Origin: an uncultured Lachnospiraceae bacterium
Lineage (GTDB): Bacteria > Bacillota > Clostridia > Lachnospirales > Lachnospiraceae
DNA length: 6,664 nucleotides
Assembly (NCBI GenBank): GCA_947594335.1
Contig: CANQEC010000136.1
Coordinates: 1-6,664, forward strand
Reading direction: 5' to 3'
Position 1 is the stretch's first letter. Each line of letters opens with the position of its first letter. Position numbers and translations under genes: made by a program. Of this stretch, positions 1 through 5,260 are shown piece after piece. The notes under the pieces are model-generated. The model had not been told where the DNA came from. It saw only the letters and a list, made by a program, of their open reading frames with translations, and did not search any database.

Positions 1-368
1 GCGCCGTCTGCGCCTTTTCGCGCCTCCTCAAACAGGCGCAGAGCCTGCAGCAGCTCACTTTTCCGGTTATTTCCAAGCACAATGTCGATCGCGGGATCAC
101 TCTCTGCCGCCTCTTTCGCAGTCTGCACATAGCAGCCTGCCGCGACGACGATCGCTTCCGGGTTCATTTTTCTCGCGCGGTGCAGCATCTGCCTGGATTT
201 TCTGTCCGCAATATTTGTCACCGTACATGTGTTGATCACATAGACGTCCGCGCCGGGTTCAAACGGAACGATCTCATACCCGGCTTCCTCCAGAAGCTTT
301 CCCATTACTTCCGTCTCATAAGCATTTACCTTGCAGCCAAGGTTATGCAGCGCCGCTTTCTTTTTCAT
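1..368 (-). CDS. mtaB: tRNA N6-threonylcarbamoyladenosine methylthiotransferase MtaB, N-terminal part (cut by window edge)
   Basis: MtaB is a cytoplasmic radical-SAM enzyme that methylthiolates t6A37 in ANN-decoding tRNAs to ms2t6A. Only the first 122 residues are in the window; the family is about 430 long, and the radical-SAM and TRAM domains lie beyond the left edge. What is visible is the N-terminal UPF0004 domain with its three cluster-binding cysteines: Cys12 in LGCKVNAYETE, Cys48 in INTCTVTNIADRKSRQ and Cys79 in AAGCYVQ. The GCKVNxYETE start favours MtaB over MiaB, which usually has a GCQMNxxDSE-like segment. The ATG at 368 is preceded by a purine-rich AGGGGAGAGG Shine-Dalgarno. The gene is divergent from the HPr-like gene, with 91 nt between the two starts. 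I could not pick a convincing promoter for it. The family call is firm; the choice MtaB over a sister methylthiotransferase rests on the N-terminal motif. Confidence 0.9.
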   Translation of the reverse strand, partial: MKKKAALHNLGCKVNAYETEVMGKLLEEAGYEIVPFEPGADVYVINTCTVTNIADRKSRQMLHRARKMNPEAIVVAAGCYVQTAKEAAESDPAIDIVLGNNRKSELLQALRLFEEARKGADG

Positions 369-395
369 CTTCCTCTCCCCTTTAACCGTTTTCAC

Positions 396-424
396 TTGAC
401 TTTTATCCTCCAAGCCGTTAAGAT
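396..424 (+). promoter_or_regulatory. Sigma-A type promoter of the HPr-like gene
   Basis: A -35 box TTGACT (396-401) and a -10 box TAAGAT (419-424) are separated by exactly 17 nt. This predicts transcription starting near 431, about 29 nt before the ATG at 460. The -35 matches consensus at 5 of 6 positions and the -10 at 4 of 6. An alternative TATAAA at 430-435 is too far from this -35 and has no other good partner. Confidence 0.65.
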
Positions 425-426
425 GT

Positions 427-441
427 TGTTATAAAATAACA
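427..441. promoter_or_regulatory. Palindrome at the predicted start of transcription (candidate operator)
   Basis: TGTTAT (427-432), AAA, ATAACA (436-441) form a perfect inverted repeat with a 3-nt centre. It lies directly downstream of the -10 box and over the expected +1 of the HPr-like gene, ahead of its ribosome binding site. The position suits a repressor site. The arms are short and AT-rich, so chance is possible, and no regulator can be named. Confidence 0.35.
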
Positions 442-443
442 GC

Positions 444-453
444 AGAGGGGGGA
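444..453 (+). promoter_or_regulatory. Strong ribosome binding site of the HPr-like gene
   Basis: AGAGGGGGGA lies 6 nt before the ATG at 460. It fixes the start of this small gene and separates it from the overlapping minus-strand open frame at 429-614, which has no such signal. Confidence 0.75.
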
Positions 454-459
454 TCTAAA

Positions 460-693
460 ATGAAAACCGTAAAGATTTCTTTAAATTCGATTGATAAAGT
501 AAAATCTTTCGTAAACGACATCACCAGATTTGACAACGACTTCGATCTTGTCTCCGGAAGATACGTTATTGACGCAAAATCAATCATGGGAATCTTCAGC
601 CTTGATCTGTCCAAACCAATCGAGCTGAATATTCATGCCGAAAACAATATGGACGAAATCATGAACATACTCGCCCCGTATATTATTCAGTAG
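460..693 (+). CDS. Degenerate HPr-like (PTS phosphocarrier family) protein without the active-site histidine
   Basis: This 77-residue cytoplasmic protein is slightly shorter than HPr (about 85-88). The central stretch FDLVSGRYVIDAKSIMGIFS matches the HPr fold around the regulatory serine: Ser41 in KSIMG corresponds to HPr Ser46. The N-terminal active-site loop that reads NGLHxRPA in HPr is here NSIDKVKSF (residues 9-17), so the histidine phosphorylated by enzyme I and the following arginine are absent. The only histidine is His59, late in the chain. It therefore cannot be a normal sugar-PTS phosphocarrier; a regulatory or structural role is possible, comparable in principle to Crh, but that is inference. 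It has its own promoter and strong ribosome binding site and ends at a terminator, so it is probably monocistronic. By hand count 87 of 234 bases are G or C (37%), clearly more AT-rich than its neighbours. Reality as a gene is well supported; function is not known. Confidence 0.85.
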   Translation: MKTVKISLNSIDKVKSFVNDITRFDNDFDLVSGRYVIDAKSIMGIFSLDLSKPIELNIHAENNMDEIMNILAPYIIQ

Positions 694-752
694 TCATACG
701 GTTACAGCTCCGGCTTTGAACAGGCCGGCCAGAATTGGCCGCATGGAAATCG

Positions 753-815
753 AAAAACCGGATACTCCCGGGAGTCCCGCAGATGGGACTGCCGGGAGTT
801 TTTGTCTTGGTTTTT
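753..815. terminator. Strong hairpin terminator between convergent HPr-like gene and thiI, probably bidirectional
   Basis: The core stem is ACTCCCGGGAGTCCC (764-778) against GGGACTGCCGGGAGT (785-799): 15 positions with one G-G mismatch and a 6-nt loop GCAGAT. It is followed directly by TTTT on the plus strand, a classic intrinsic terminator for the HPr-like gene. Outside it AAAAACC (753-759) and GGTTTTT (809-815) can also pair, so the minus strand reads the hairpin followed by GGTTTTT, suitable to end thiI transcripts as well. Confidence 0.88.
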
Positions 816-841
816 GTTTCTCTGACCGGACCCTGCGCCTT

Positions 842-2020
842 CTATTCCACGCGGATGACCTCGGTCGTTTCAATCGCTGTCTTTACCAGCTCGTCAATCT
901 TCTCATTCAGTTTCTGTTCCGAGCGCCTGATCGCGTTCAGGTTCGGCTTTGTCACAGGGTGTTTTGCCACAAAGATCGTGCAGCAGTCCTCAAACGGCAG
1001 GATCGACGTCTCGTACGTGCCGATCTTTTCGGACACATCGATGATCTCCTGCTTGTCAAATCCGATCAGAGGCCGGAATACGGGCATTGTACACACCTCA
1101 TTCGTCGCCGCGAGGCTCTGTATCGTCTGGCTTGCCACCTGTCCGAGGCTCTCTCCCGTAATGAGCGCCATGGATCCCGACTGGCGCGCGAAATGCTCCG
1201 CGATTTTCATCATATAACGGCGCATGATGATCGTCAGCTCGTCATGCGGACATTTATCGTAAATGTAAAGCTGTATATCCGTAAAGTTCACGACGTGCAG
1301 ATTGACCGGCCCGGAATAGGACGCCACGATGCGCGCCAGATCGACGACCTTTTCCTTTGCCCGCTCGCTCGTATAAGGCGGCGCGTGAAAATAGACGGCG
1401 TCAATCTCAACTCCCCGTTTGCTGATCATATAGCCGGCAACCGGGCTGTCAATTCCTCCTGAGAGCAGCAGCATGGCTTTTCCGTTTGTCCCGACCGGCA
1501 TTCCTCCCGGCCCCGGAATGATCTTTGAATAGATAAAAATCTTTTCGCGGATCTCAACATGCAGCAGGATCTCAGGATCGTGGACATCCACCTTCATACC
1601 CGGAAAAGCTTCCAGAATCCGATGCCCGAGATAGGCGTTCACCTCCATGGACTCGACCGGATAGCTTTTTTTTGCGCGGCGCGTCACAACCTTGAACGTC
1701 TGGCTGTGGATATCGTATACATTTTCCAGAAAATCGATCACTTCCGTCCCCAGTTCCTCAAGTCCCCTGTCCTCTGTCTTCATGACAGGACAGATGCCGA
1801 CAATCCCGAACACCTTTGAGAGACTGTCAATTACCTCATCATAATCATACAGAGCCTCGCAGTCAACATAAATGCGGCCCTGCTCCTTATATACGTAAAA
1901 CTTTCCGTCCACCCTGCGCAGCGCGCGGCAGATCTGCCGCACCAGGGCATCCTCAAACAGATGGCGGTTCTTTCCCTTGATGCCGATTTCCCCGTATTTT
2001 ATCAAAAAACATTTGAACAT
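842..2020 (-). CDS. thiI: tRNA 4-thiouridine synthase ThiI (sulfurtransferase)
   Basis: ThiI adenylates U8 of tRNA and inserts sulfur to make 4-thiouridine; in many bacteria it also takes part in thiazole synthesis for thiamine. The 392-residue protein starts MFKCFLIKYGEIGIKGKNR, the typical ThiI N-terminus. An N-terminal ferredoxin-like plus THUMP RNA-binding region (about 1-165) is followed by a PP-loop ATPase domain with LLLSGGIDSPVAGY (SGGIDS at 187-192) and GESLGQVASQT (289-299). Cysteines 346-347 in LPFEDCCTIF lie where the catalytic-domain cysteine of other ThiI proteins sits. The chain ends soon after, so there is no C-terminal rhodanese domain, as is usual in Firmicutes. The ATG at 2020 is chosen because it fits the family and has AAAGGAAA (2028-2035) upstream; a longer TTG start at 2116 would overlap the desulfurase stop and add 32 atypical residues. 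The gene directly follows the cysteine desulfurase gene, its likely sulfur donor, with 92 nt between them. Confidence 0.95.
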   Translation of the reverse strand: MFKCFLIKYGEIGIKGKNRHLFEDALVRQICRALRRVDGKFYVYKEQGRIYVDCEALYDYDEVIDSLSKVFGIVGICPVMKTEDRGLEELGTEVIDFLENVYDIHSQTFKVVTRRAKKSYPVESMEVNAYLGHRILEAFPGMKVDVHDPEILLHVEIREKIFIYSKIIPGPGGMPVGTNGKAMLLLSGGIDSPVAGYMISKRGVEIDAVYFHAPPYTSERAKEKVVDLARIVASYSGPVNLHVVNFTDIQLYIYDKCPHDELTIIMRRYMMKIAEHFARQSGSMALITGESLGQVASQTIQSLAATNEVCTMPVFRPLIGFDKQEIIDVSEKIGTYETSILPFEDCCTIFVAKHPVTKPNLNAIRRSEQKLNEKIDELVKTAIETTEVIRVE

Positions 2021-2046
2021 CCCGCAATTTCCTTTCTTTCGGGCGC

Positions 2047-2063
2047 GCCGGGAACTCCCCGGC
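2047..2063 (-). other. GC-rich hairpin just upstream of the thiI ribosome binding site
   Basis: In the desulfurase-thiI spacer, GCCGGG and CCCGGC form a 6-bp all-GC stem with a 5-nt loop, ending 11 nt before the AAAGGAAA of thiI. On the minus transcript no U-run follows, so it does not look like a terminator for the operon. On the plus strand ATTTTT follows, but no plus-strand gene precedes it. It may stabilise the thiI message or affect its translation. Confidence 0.4.
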
Positions 2064-2112
2064 AGATTTTTACAAAGTGTCCTGTTTTTCCCTTTTTGGT
2101 CAATGTTTTCGG

Positions 2113-3420
2113 TCAATGTCTTACATACCTGCGCAGCACCGGAAGCAGCTCCTCCAGCGTCTTCAGACAGTAATCGATTTCTTCCTCCGTCGTAAGGCGG
2201 CTGAAGCTGAAGCGCAGCGTTGACTCAAGCAGTTCCGGGCGCAGGTGAAGCTCCTTCAGCACTGTGCTGACCGGGAGCTTCTTGTTGGATGTACAGGCGC
2301 TTCCCGCCGAGACACAGATCCCGCGCTCCTCCAGCGCGTGCAGCAGCACTTCGCTGCGGATCCCCGGAAACGCGGCGCTGACAATATGCGGCGCGCTGTG
2401 CTCATCCTCCCCGGAATTTATGACGATCACCGGCATCCTCTGCTGTCCCGCGCGGGCGCTCCCTGTTCCTTCCCGCAGCTTTCTTTCTGACGACGATGCC
2501 CGGCGGTCTTCGCTTCTTCCTTCCAAAAAAGCGCCGGATCCGGAATCTGCGCCTCCGGTTCCGTCATCCGTCAGGCGCTCATTCAGCGCGCGAAGCCCGT
2601 CCAGCATCCGCCCGCGCAGCTTCTGCAGATATTCCACATTCTCTTCCAGATGTTCATACGCGTCCTTTGCGGCAGCGGCAAGTCCCGCGGCTCCCGGAAC
2701 ATTATCGGTGCCGGAACGCATCCCTTTCTGCTGACCTCCGCCAAGAATCAGCGGATGAATCTTTACTTTCTCATTGATATACAGAAAACCGATCCCTTTC
2801 GGTCCGTGTATCTTATGCCCGCTCACAGAGAGCATGTCGATCCCGGTCCGTTTCGGATAAATGGAAAATTTTCCGTAAGCCTGAATCGCGTCCACATGGA
2901 ACAGCGTGCGCGGATTCTTCTTTTTTATCAGGCGGGCCGCCTCCTCAACAGGCTCCACCGTGCCGACCTCATTATTCACATACATGACCGACACCAGAAT
3001 CGTATCCTCGCGGATGGCCGCCTCAAGATCCGAAAGATTGATCAGTCCTCTCCCGTCAACCGGAAGATAGGTCACGGAAAATCCCTGCTCCTTCAGGTAC
3101 TGCATCGGCATCAGCACGGCCGCGTGCTCCACCGCCGTCGTAATCAGATGCATCCCCGTCCGCCTGTTCGCCATAGCCGCTCCGATCAGCGCCCAGTTGT
3201 TCGACTCCGTACCTCCGGAGGTGAAAAATATTTCTTTTTCATTTACTTTCATTGTCCGCGCGATCGTCTCCCTGGCATCCCGCAGATAATGCTCCGCGTC
3301 CAGACCTTTTTGATGTTTCGACGAAGGGTTCCCGTAATCCTCCATCATTGTCCGCACGACTACGTCGCGCACAGATTCCGAGCAGCGCGTTGTCGCGGAA
3401 TTATCCAGATATGCCTCCAT
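2113..3420 (-). CDS. Cysteine desulfurase (NifS/IscS-family, PLP-dependent), likely sulfur donor for ThiI
   Basis: The enzyme removes sulfur from L-cysteine, giving alanine and an enzyme persulfide. The 435-residue protein begins MEAYLDNSATT, as the family does. Visible features of the aminotransferase class V fold are TSGGTESNN (68-75), His99 in TTAVEHAA, which stacks on PLP, Asp177 and Gln180 in HVDAIQAYG, the PLP lysine Lys203 in SVSGHKIHGPKG, RSGTDN (235-240), and the catalytic Cys376 in SAGSACTS. Family members are usually about 380 residues. The surplus is a hydrophilic, low-complexity insertion at about 285-329 (bases 2434-2568), rich in Gly, Ser, Arg and Glu, lying between the helical NERLTDDG segment and the VIVINSGEDEHSAPH strand. 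All catalytic residues survive and the frame is open, so it is probably active. In Bacillus the analogous desulfurase next to thiI is NifZ, dedicated to tRNA thiolation; I infer the same role here. It has its own promoter (3480-3508) and AGGAGAGG plus AAGGGG before the ATG. Confidence 0.93.
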   Translation of the reverse strand: MEAYLDNSATTRCSESVRDVVVRTMMEDYGNPSSKHQKGLDAEHYLRDARETIARTMKVNEKEIFFTSGGTESNNWALIGAAMANRRTGMHLITTAVEHAAVLMPMQYLKEQGFSVTYLPVDGRGLINLSDLEAAIREDTILVSVMYVNNEVGTVEPVEEAARLIKKKNPRTLFHVDAIQAYGKFSIYPKRTGIDMLSVSGHKIHGPKGIGFLYINEKVKIHPLILGGGQQKGMRSGTDNVPGAAGLAAAAKDAYEHLEENVEYLQKLRGRMLDGLRALNERLTDDGTGGADSGSGAFLEGRSEDRRASSSERKLREGTGSARAGQQRMPVIVINSGEDEHSAPHIVSAAFPGIRSEVLLHALEERGICVSAGSACTSNKKLPVSTVLKELHLRPELLESTLRFSFSRLTTEEEIDYCLKTLEELLPVLRRYVRH

Positions 3421-3479
3421 TTGTTTCCCCTTCCTCTCCTGCCCCGACAGCAGTTCCTTTTTCCGACCGTTGATATGAT

Positions 3480-3508
3480 ATTGTACAGGAAAAGCCGAAA
3501 AATTTCAA
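3480..3508 (-). promoter_or_regulatory. Sigma-A type promoter of the cysteine desulfurase-thiI unit
   Basis: On the minus strand TTGAAA (3508-3503) and TACAAT (3485-3480) are spaced by exactly 17 nt, each matching consensus at 5 of 6 positions. Transcription should start near 3473, leaving a leader of about 50 nt before the ATG at 3420. This makes the desulfurase and thiI a separate transcription unit from uxaC upstream. Confidence 0.8.
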
Positions 3509-3522
3509 TCATATATTTTAAT

Positions 3523-3551
3523 CGGGCAGGAGGCTGTTTTCCTCCTGCCCG
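3523..3551 (-). terminator. Hairpin terminator after uxaC (weak U-tract)
   Basis: CGGGCAGGAGG (3523-3533) and CCTCCTGCCCG (3541-3551) form a perfect 11-bp stem with a 7-nt loop. It lies between the uxaC stop and the desulfurase promoter. On the minus strand it is followed by ATTAAAATAT, A/T-rich but without a proper U-run, so termination is likely but perhaps incomplete. Confidence 0.6.
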
Positions 3552-3566
3552 TTACGCAGACTCCTA

Positions 3567-3598
3567 TTCATGATGCTGCCGGACATACCCGGCATGAA
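3567..3598 (-). other. Second hairpin directly downstream of the uxaC stop
   Basis: TGCCGG (3577-3582) and CCGGCA (3589-3594) pair around a 6-nt loop, and TTCA (3567-3570) with TGAA (3595-3598) can extend it past a bulge. No U-run follows on the minus strand. It probably protects the 3' end of the uxaC message or works with the hairpin at 3523-3551. Confidence 0.4.
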
Positions 3599-3608
3599 CG
3601 TTTATTTT

Positions 3609-5024
3609 TTATATTTCGTCAAGCGGAAAACCGAAATAGCGCACCGCGTTATTGTAGCAGATTCCTTTTACGATCTTCTCCAGATTCTTCATGTTCTTCG
3701 GATATTCTCCGTTCTCGACCCAGCCGCCGATCAGATCACACATGATCCTGCGGAAATACTCGTGTCTCGGATAGGACAAAAAGCTTCTGGAATCGGTCAG
3801 CATCCCAAGGAAATTCCCGAGAAGTCCCAGGTTCGCGAGGGACGTCATCTGCTTTCTCATGCCGGTCTTGTGATCGTTGAACCACCATGCGGAGCCCTGC
3901 TGAATCTTTCCAACCGCGTCGCTTCCCTGGAAGCAGCCAAGGATCGTTCCGATCAGCTCGTCGTCTCCCGGATTCAGGCTGTAAAGTACCGTCTTCGGAA
4001 GATTTTTCGCCTCGTTGACCGCGTTAAGGAATCCCGCCAGCTGGCTCGCCGGAGCGTAATTGCTGATGCAGTCAAATCCGGTGTCCGGCCCCAGCAGCTT
4101 GTACATCGTCGTGTTGGTGTCGCGGATGCAGCCGTAATGGAGCTGCATCACCCAGCCGAGCTCCTCATATTTCGAAGCGACAAACAGCATGAACGCCGTC
4201 TTATACTTTGCCGCATCCTCCTTCGAGATCGCTTCTCCGGCCATGCGCGCCGCAAAAATCCGTTCGATCTCCTCATCGGAAGCCGGTTCATACATCACGT
4301 AATCGATCCCGTGATCGGAAACCCTGCAGCCCATGCTGTCGAAGAAATCCATCCGGACCGCGAGCGCCTTCTTCAGATCCGCAAAGGATTTAATCTCCAC
4401 GCCGGACACTTCCGAAAGCTTCGCAAGATAATCCGGATACTCCGGCTTCTCCAGGTTCATCGCCTTGTCCGGTCTCCAGGCCGGAAGCACCTGAACCTCA
4501 AAGCTCTCATCCTCTTTGATTTTCCTGTGCCATTTCAGATCGTCAACCGGATCGTCCGTCGTACACAGCAGTTTCACATTAGACTGGCGGATCAGATTTC
4601 TGACGCTCATGGAATCCTCCTGCAGCCTCGTGTTGCACAGATTCCAGACTTCCTCCGCCGAATCCCCGTCAAGCACTCCATAATACCCGAAAAAGCGCTG
4701 CAGCTCCAGATGGCTCCAGTGGAACAGCGGGTTGCCGATCGCCTTCTCCAGCGTCTCGGCCCATTTCTGGAACTTTTCCCTGGCAGGCGCATCGCCTGTA
4801 ATATAATACTCATCGACGCCGTTGGACCTCATCTGGCGCCATTTGTAATGATCGCCGCCAAGCCATACCTGTGTAATATTGTCGAACTTCCGGTCTTCGG
4901 CGATCTCCTGCGGGTTGATATGACAGTGATAATCCACGATCGGCATTTTCTCCGCGATCTTATGGTACAGCTCTGCCGCGGTTTCCGTGCCAAGCATGAA
5001 ATCCTCATCCATAAACTTTTTCAT
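3609..5024 (-). CDS. uxaC: Glucuronate isomerase (uronate isomerase) UxaC
   Basis: UxaC interconverts D-glucuronate with D-fructuronate and D-galacturonate with D-tagaturonate, the first cytoplasmic step of hexuronate catabolism. The 471-residue protein has the family's usual length (about 470). Amidohydrolase-like metal-binding His33 and His35 sit in IVDYHCHINPQEIAED. Other family landmarks are GNPLFHWSHLELQRFFG (97-113), LLCTTDDPVDDL (152-163), WVMQLHYG (291-298), SLNPGDDELIG (349-359) and the C-terminal TDSRSFLSYPRHEYFRR (410-426). The ATG at 5024 is chosen because AGGAGG (5035-5040) lies upstream and MKKFMDEDFMLGTE fits the family; the frame stays open upstream to a GTG at 5150, adding 42 atypical residues without a visible ribosome binding site. 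The gene follows TRAP transporter genes on the same strand, which suggests uptake of the substrate. Later pathway genes (uxuA, uxuB, kdgK, kdgA) are not in the window. Confidence 0.97.
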   Translation of the reverse strand: MKKFMDEDFMLGTETAAELYHKIAEKMPIVDYHCHINPQEIAEDRKFDNITQVWLGGDHYKWRQMRSNGVDEYYITGDAPAREKFQKWAETLEKAIGNPLFHWSHLELQRFFGYYGVLDGDSAEEVWNLCNTRLQEDSMSVRNLIRQSNVKLLCTTDDPVDDLKWHRKIKEDESFEVQVLPAWRPDKAMNLEKPEYPDYLAKLSEVSGVEIKSFADLKKALAVRMDFFDSMGCRVSDHGIDYVMYEPASDEEIERIFAARMAGEAISKEDAAKYKTAFMLFVASKYEELGWVMQLHYGCIRDTNTTMYKLLGPDTGFDCISNYAPASQLAGFLNAVNEAKNLPKTVLYSLNPGDDELIGTILGCFQGSDAVGKIQQGSAWWFNDHKTGMRKQMTSLANLGLLGNFLGMLTDSRSFLSYPRHEYFRRIMCDLIGGWVENGEYPKNMKNLEKIVKGICYNNAVRYFGFPLDEI

Positions 5025-5260
5025 ACAGAATCTCCCTCCTGCTCCTAGATTTTTTCTGTTTCTGACGTGTACGGGCAGGCGCATCCCCCGGGAGCCCCAA
5101 AGGGCCGCCTGGAAGATGCCCTGCCCTTTTGCGGCTGTCAGTCTGCGCACAAAATCCGGCTGTGCATCAGCGGATATCCTCCGCTTCGAATCTCATGCAC
5201 ACTCCCGAAAAGAAGCCGGGATGCCGCAAAGCAAATAGCTCCTCCCTCTGGATGGCATTC
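5025..5260 (-). other. Structured 236-nt spacer between the TRAP permease gene and uxaC
   Basis: No convincing full gene is present. In minus-strand order it holds a GAGGGAGGAG purine run (5239-5248); a TCCCG/CGGGA hairpin (5203-5221, 9-nt loop); a two-level hairpin with outer arms TGTGCAT/ATGCACA (5161-5167, 5195-5201) and inner arms GCGGA/TCCGC (5170-5174, 5180-5184); a long hairpin joining 5073-5085 to 5115-5126 (12 pairs, one bulged base); and the AGGAGG of uxaC. I see no good sigma-A promoter and no U-run terminator on the minus strand, so read-through from the transporter genes into uxaC is plausible, with the hairpins setting message stability or partial termination. Confidence 0.5.
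5035..5040 (-). promoter_or_regulatory. Ribosome binding site deciding the uxaC start
   Basis: AGGAGG on the minus strand lies 10 nt before the ATG at 5024 (AGGAGGGAG gives a closer effective spacing). It supports this start over the in-frame upstream GTG at 5150. Confidence 0.8.

Noticed and set aside
726..741. Small hairpin CGGCCA-GAAT-TGGCCG after the HPr-like stop
   Set aside because: Only 6 bp, no T-run follows, and the much stronger terminator lies just downstream; may be an accessory structure but is not supported as a separate element.
716..1462. Plus-strand open frame of 248 codons across the thiI end and the terminator
   Set aside because: It would run through the strong terminator hairpin and is antisense to conserved ThiI motifs.
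2047..2071. Plus-strand intrinsic terminator (GC hairpin then ATTTTT) in the desulfurase-thiI spacer
   Set aside because: No plus-strand gene precedes it and both flanking genes run the other way, so the T-run is probably incidental.
2021..2116. Longer thiI form starting at TTG 2116, overlapping the desulfurase stop
   Set aside because: The extra 32 residues do not resemble the ThiI N-terminus, and the ATG at 2020 has a good Shine-Dalgarno and begins with the typical FLIKYGEIGIKGKNR segment.
2434..2568. Frameshift or pseudogenisation of the desulfurase
   Set aside because: The frame is continuous and conserved motifs resume in frame after the insertion, including the catalytic cysteine region, so the gene is read as intact.
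2650..3573. Plus-strand open frame of 307 codons across the desulfurase
   Set aside because: Antisense shadow of a conserved gene, no Shine-Dalgarno, basic low-information composition.
3421..3608. Riboswitch or T-box ahead of the desulfurase
   Set aside because: The sequence holds a sigma-A promoter and two simple hairpins; the leader after the promoter is only about 50 nt and shows no known riboswitch or T-box signature.
3570..5048. Plus-strand open frame of 492 codons across uxaC
   Set aside because: It is antisense to a full-length, motif-complete uxaC, has no ribosome binding site or recognisable domain, and its His/Arg/Leu-rich composition is typical of an antisense shadow in GC-rich third-position coding DNA.
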